Part shown: one piece after another, positions 7,184 through 9,222 of the stretch
Layout: each line of letters starts with the position of its first letter
How positions within the stretch are numbered: the first letter of the stretch is position 1
Source of the DNA: Alphaproteobacteria bacterium
GTDB taxonomy: Bacteria > Pseudomonadota > Alphaproteobacteria > Sphingomonadales > Emcibacteraceae
DNA: 9,222 nt
Direction: 5' to 3'
Assembly (NCBI GenBank): GCA_030432815.1
Contig: JAUILB010000094.1
Span: 1 to 9,222, forward strand
Position numbers and translations under genes: made by a program
The notes under the pieces: generated by a model
Database searches by the model: none
Told to the model about the DNA's origin: nothing
The model's input: the letters and a program-made list of their open reading frames with translations, nothing else

Positions 7184-7217
7184 AATTACCGCACACTGTA
7201 GGATGCATGCGGTAATT
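7184..7217 (-). terminator. Probable rho-independent terminator of the basic secreted protein gene
   Basis: A perfect 10-bp inverted repeat (AATTACCGCA / TGCGGTAATT) with a 14-nt loop lies 15 bases past the stop of the gene at 7233-7559. Read on the minus strand, the stem is followed by a T-rich tract (TTACTTTTACTTAT). The stem is only moderately GC-rich, so termination may be partial, letting some transcripts run on into the EF-hand gene. Confidence 0.6.
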
Positions 7218-7232
7218 CTATTTGCTTGTCGG

Positions 7233-7559
7233 CTAGCGTGGAACTGTCACGATAATGATCGGACGTTCAAAATGATGTGTATTATGCAGTCTTCTTAACC
7301 GACGTATTTTTCGCTTCATTTTACGGTGCTTCTTCATTCTGAGATATTGTCGGTCATTAAACTGTCGTGCATGCACCTTCTGGTAAAATTGTCCGTGGCT
7401 TACAACAGGAGGATACATTACGCGGTCATGTTGCCAAACAATGACATTAGGACTGTTATGTTGATAATACCCGCGATCTTTTGAATATGCTGTGCCTGAT
7501 GCCGCGAATGTAAGGAAAGCTGCTGCAATAACGGTTAAGGCTTTTATTTTCATACTCAT
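7233..7559 (-). CDS. Small secreted, strongly basic protein of unknown family
   Basis: I do not recognise this 108-aa protein. The first 26 residues form a clear Sec signal peptide (basic MSMKIKA, hydrophobic LTVIAAAFLTFAA, small-residue cleavage region near AYS-KD). The mature part is rich in His, Tyr, Gln and Arg. Residues 74-96 form a dense cationic, probably helical segment (RMKKHRKMKRKIRRLRR and onward to HNTHH), followed by a short hydrophobic C-terminus (PIIIVTVPR). There are no cysteines. The start at 7559 is supported by a strong AAGGAG Shine-Dalgarno 7 nt upstream, and a hairpin follows the stop, so it is a well-formed single gene. The charge suggests binding to polyanions such as the cell surface, nucleic acid or sulfated polymers, but that is inference only. 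Confidence 0.75.
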   Translation of the reverse strand: MSMKIKALTVIAAAFLTFAASGTAYSKDRGYYQHNSPNVIVWQHDRVMYPPVVSHGQFYQKVHARQFNDRQYLRMKKHRKMKRKIRRLRRLHNTHHFERPIIIVTVPR

Positions 7560-7566
7560 AACTGGT

Positions 7567-7572
7567 CTCCTT
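7567..7572 (-). promoter_or_regulatory. Strong Shine-Dalgarno of the basic secreted protein gene
   Basis: AAGGAG on the minus strand, 7 nt before the ATG at 7559. It favours this ATG over the second in-frame ATG at 7553 and suggests efficient translation. Confidence 0.7.
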
Positions 7573-7736
7573 TATAATCTACTCAATAGAAACCCTTCGC
7601 TTTACATTATGCATATGAGCTGTGAATTTATCCTGAACCCCGGGTACATTTTCAGTTAATGTTTAAAATCATTATTGTTGATCGTTATTTATCAAAAAGC
7701 TACGCTAAGAAATTACAGGCTATGTAGGGGAATAAA
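7573..7736. promoter_or_regulatory. Divergent intergenic region holding promoters of the basic protein and permease genes
   Basis: This AT-rich stretch separates divergent genes and must hold their control signals. For the permease, TTGATC (7678-7683) and TACGCT (7701-7706) are 17 nt apart and could be a weak sigma-70 promoter. For the minus-strand gene, CATAAT (7606-7611, minus strand) is a possible -10, with no convincing -35. A short inverted repeat TTGAT-N8-ATCAA (7678-7695) overlaps the putative permease -35 and could be an operator. None of these is strong; the division of function is inferred from gene orientation. Confidence 0.35.
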
Positions 7737-9041
7737 ATGCAGGATAATAAAACAATAGGCCTATGGGGAATAGTATTTACCATTACGGGGTTTGTAGTGG
7801 GGGTATCTATCTTTATTCTTCCCGCACAGTTGATTGATATAGCGGGCCCAGCTGTTTTGCTGGCATATGCGGTTGCAGGGGCAATGGCGGTTGTTACTTG
7901 TTTTGCAACGGCGCAGATCGGTACTTTGATGCCGGCGGAAGGTGGAACATTTATCGCCATAAGCAGACTACTTTCACCATTTTGGGGTTTTCTTGCGGTA
8001 TGGGTACTGCTTTGTGCAGTCATATTGGTAAATGCTTTTGTCGGGTATGGTTTTGCCGACTATATAGTTTATTTTTTCCCCTCCCTAAATAAAACTATCG
8101 CAGCAGCAGGCGTCGTTTTGTTTTTTGGTATTGTTAATATTTTTGGTTCCAGGCTTGTTGTTAAATTTCAAACGGCGATGGTCGTTATTTTCCTTATTAT
8201 GCTCAGCATTTTTATTTTAACGGGCCTTCCAAAATTTGAAATAAGCAACATGAAACCCTTTATGCCAAATGGGTTGGGCTCTGTTTTTCAGGCGGCCGCA
8301 CTTGGGTATTTTTCATTTGCTGGTTTTATTTCACTGCTTGAATTTGGCGGTGAAATAAAAAATCCGGCAAAAAATGTACCTATAGGGCTGGCGATCAGCT
8401 TTATTATCGTTTTAAGTTCATATGGCGGGGTTTCACTCGTGCTCAGCGGGATTGAAACCGGACAGGCATTTGCCCGGATGACAACACCAGTTTTGGAAGT
8501 GGCGCAAACATTCTTTCCTGCCTGGCTCATCACTGCCTTGGTAATTTCGATCCTGGCAGCAGCAGCAACAACAATTAATGGACTGATACTTGGTTATTCA
8601 AGGGATATACTTGTCATTGCAGAAGCAAAAATATTTCCGGCGATACTTGCTAAAAAATCTGGAAAATATAAAACCCCGCATTATGCAATTATTACTTATA
8701 CTTTACTCAGTGTTGCTGCGATATTAACAGGAAGTGATATTGAGGAATATGCGCTTGTTGCTGTATTGGGACTCCTTTTGCAGCAGTTATTTATTGCGGT
8801 TAGCCTATTCAGAATTCCAAATGTTATGCAGGACGCATTCAATAATGCTGAATTCAAACTAAATCCCGTGTTGCTTAAAGTGGTAGCGATATTGCTGTTC
8901 GTAATTTCTGCCTGTTTTATATATATGATGGTCTCAAGCAACCTTAAATTCGGGTTTATAATTATCGGTGTCTTCGTCGTTGGTATATTGGTTCATACAG
9001 GTTCTATATTATTATGGAATAAAAATAATGAAATTAACTAA
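7737..9041 (+). CDS. APC-superfamily amino-acid permease
   Basis: At 434 aa with about 12 hydrophobic segments (roughly 8-30, 35-60, 82-107, 121-140, 146-163, 181-203, 215-238, 258-286, 315-332, 336-357, 378-398, 403-427), this is an inner-membrane transporter. The unwound first helix reads GVSIFILPAQL, and the sixth helix with its following loop reads FAGFISLLEFGGEIKNPAKN then VPIGLAIS, matching the APC pattern (F-x-GF...E...KNP...P). Such proteins take up amino acids, polyamines or related cations by proton symport or exchange. The ATG at 7737 follows a purine-rich AGGGGA. It is divergent from the basic protein gene and about 1 kb beyond the catabolic operon, so it might import the operon's amino-acid-like substrate, but no sequence evidence ties them. 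The stop overlaps the next small ORF start (TAATG). The substrate cannot be told. Confidence 0.9.
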   Translation: MQDNKTIGLWGIVFTITGFVVGVSIFILPAQLIDIAGPAVLLAYAVAGAMAVVTCFATAQIGTLMPAEGGTFIAISRLLSPFWGFLAVWVLLCAVILVNAFVGYGFADYIVYFFPSLNKTIAAAGVVLFFGIVNIFGSRLVVKFQTAMVVIFLIMLSIFILTGLPKFEISNMKPFMPNGLGSVFQAAALGYFSFAGFISLLEFGGEIKNPAKNVPIGLAISFIIVLSSYGGVSLVLSGIETGQAFARMTTPVLEVAQTFFPAWLITALVISILAAAATTINGLILGYSRDILVIAEAKIFPAILAKKSGKYKTPHYAIITYTLLSVAAILTGSDIEEYALVAVLGLLLQQLFIAVSLFRIPNVMQDAFNNAEFKLNPVLLKVVAILLFVISACFIYMMVSSNLKFGFIIIGVFVVGILVHTGSILLWNKNNEIN

Positions 9042-9169
9042 TGAGCTGGGCATGTGATGATGTTGTTTGGGATCCAAGAAAGGGAACAACCGATGTCATG
9101 CATGATCCCGGGCTAAAGCCAGGTGATCCGCTGGATAGCGAGTTGTTCCCTGTTGTTTGGCGAAAGTAA
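9041..9169 (+). CDS. Small 42-aa hypothetical ORF coupled to the permease
   Basis: ATG at 9041 shares its A with the permease stop (TAATG), the classic arrangement for translational coupling. The predicted peptide starts MSWACDDVVWDPRKGTTDVM and ends LDSELFPVVWRK. It is soluble, with no membrane segment, and rich in Asp, Pro and Trp, with a symmetrical look (VVW near both ends). I recognise no family. It could be a real small accessory protein, or a remnant of a longer gene. There is no independent Shine-Dalgarno close to the start. Confidence 0.4.
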   Translation: MSWACDDVVWDPRKGTTDVMHDPGLKPGDPLDSELFPVVWRK

Positions 9170-9222
9170 TACTCTATTGTGGGGGAGTAGTATTTATTTC
9201 GTTCATGGCTTCTGTAGCGGAA

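Noticed and set aside
9168..9194. Hairpin AATACT...AGTATT as a terminator after the small ORF
   Set aside because: The stem is 6 bp with only two G-C pairs, the loop is 15 nt and there is no proper T-run, so it is too weak to call.
9170..9222. Possible gene start at the right edge
   Set aside because: Too little sequence remains; no frame, ribosome binding site or motif can be judged.

Overview
The window (about 43-45% GC by eye) looks like chromosomal DNA of a Gram-negative bacterium, most likely a marine-type alphaproteobacterium. This is an inference from a Tat-exported sulfatase, a lipobox EF-hand protein, the HcnABC/hydroxyproline-dehydrogenase-type flavoprotein set and the tightly overlapped operon. 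No rRNA, tRNA, mobile element or CRISPR is visible, and no taxonomic marker is present, so the assignment is tentative.

Region 1 (1-6727, + strand) is a compact catabolic operon that enters from the left edge. In order it holds: the C-terminal two thirds of an SMP-30/gluconolactonase-type beta-propeller; a DapA/NAL-superfamily Schiff-base lyase or deaminase; a small [2Fe-2S] protein; an FAD/NAD(P)-fold oxidoreductase with a C-terminal BFD-like Fe-S domain; a DAO-family FAD oxidoreductase; a short-chain dehydrogenase; and a Tat-signal type I sulfatase. Neighbouring genes are separated by 1 nt, overlap by 4 or 8 nt, or (before the sulfatase) lie 10 nt apart, so they are almost certainly co-transcribed and mostly translationally coupled. 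The three redox proteins together have the subunit make-up of the heterotrimeric amino-acid dehydrogenases (cis-4-hydroxy-D-proline dehydrogenase, opine oxidases, HCN synthase). A DapA-family enzyme next to them recalls hydroxyproline catabolism, where a DapA-type enzyme deaminates pyrroline-4-hydroxy-2-carboxylate. The lactonase, SDR and exported sulfatase are not part of that textbook pathway. My reading is that the operon strips sulfate from a sulfated compound in the periplasm, then oxidises and cleaves an imino- or amino-acid-like (possibly sugar-linked) product in the cytoplasm. The substrate is unknown.

Region 2 (6724-7559, - strand) carries a four-EF-hand calcium-binding lipoprotein whose stop codon overlaps the sulfatase stop, and a small secreted, very basic protein of no recognised family with a strong ribosome binding site and a plausible terminator.

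Region 3 (7737-9169, + strand) carries a 12-TM APC-family amino-acid permease, transcribed divergently from the basic protein, followed by a 42-codon ORF whose start overlaps the permease stop. The last 50 or so bases contain no gene that I can support.
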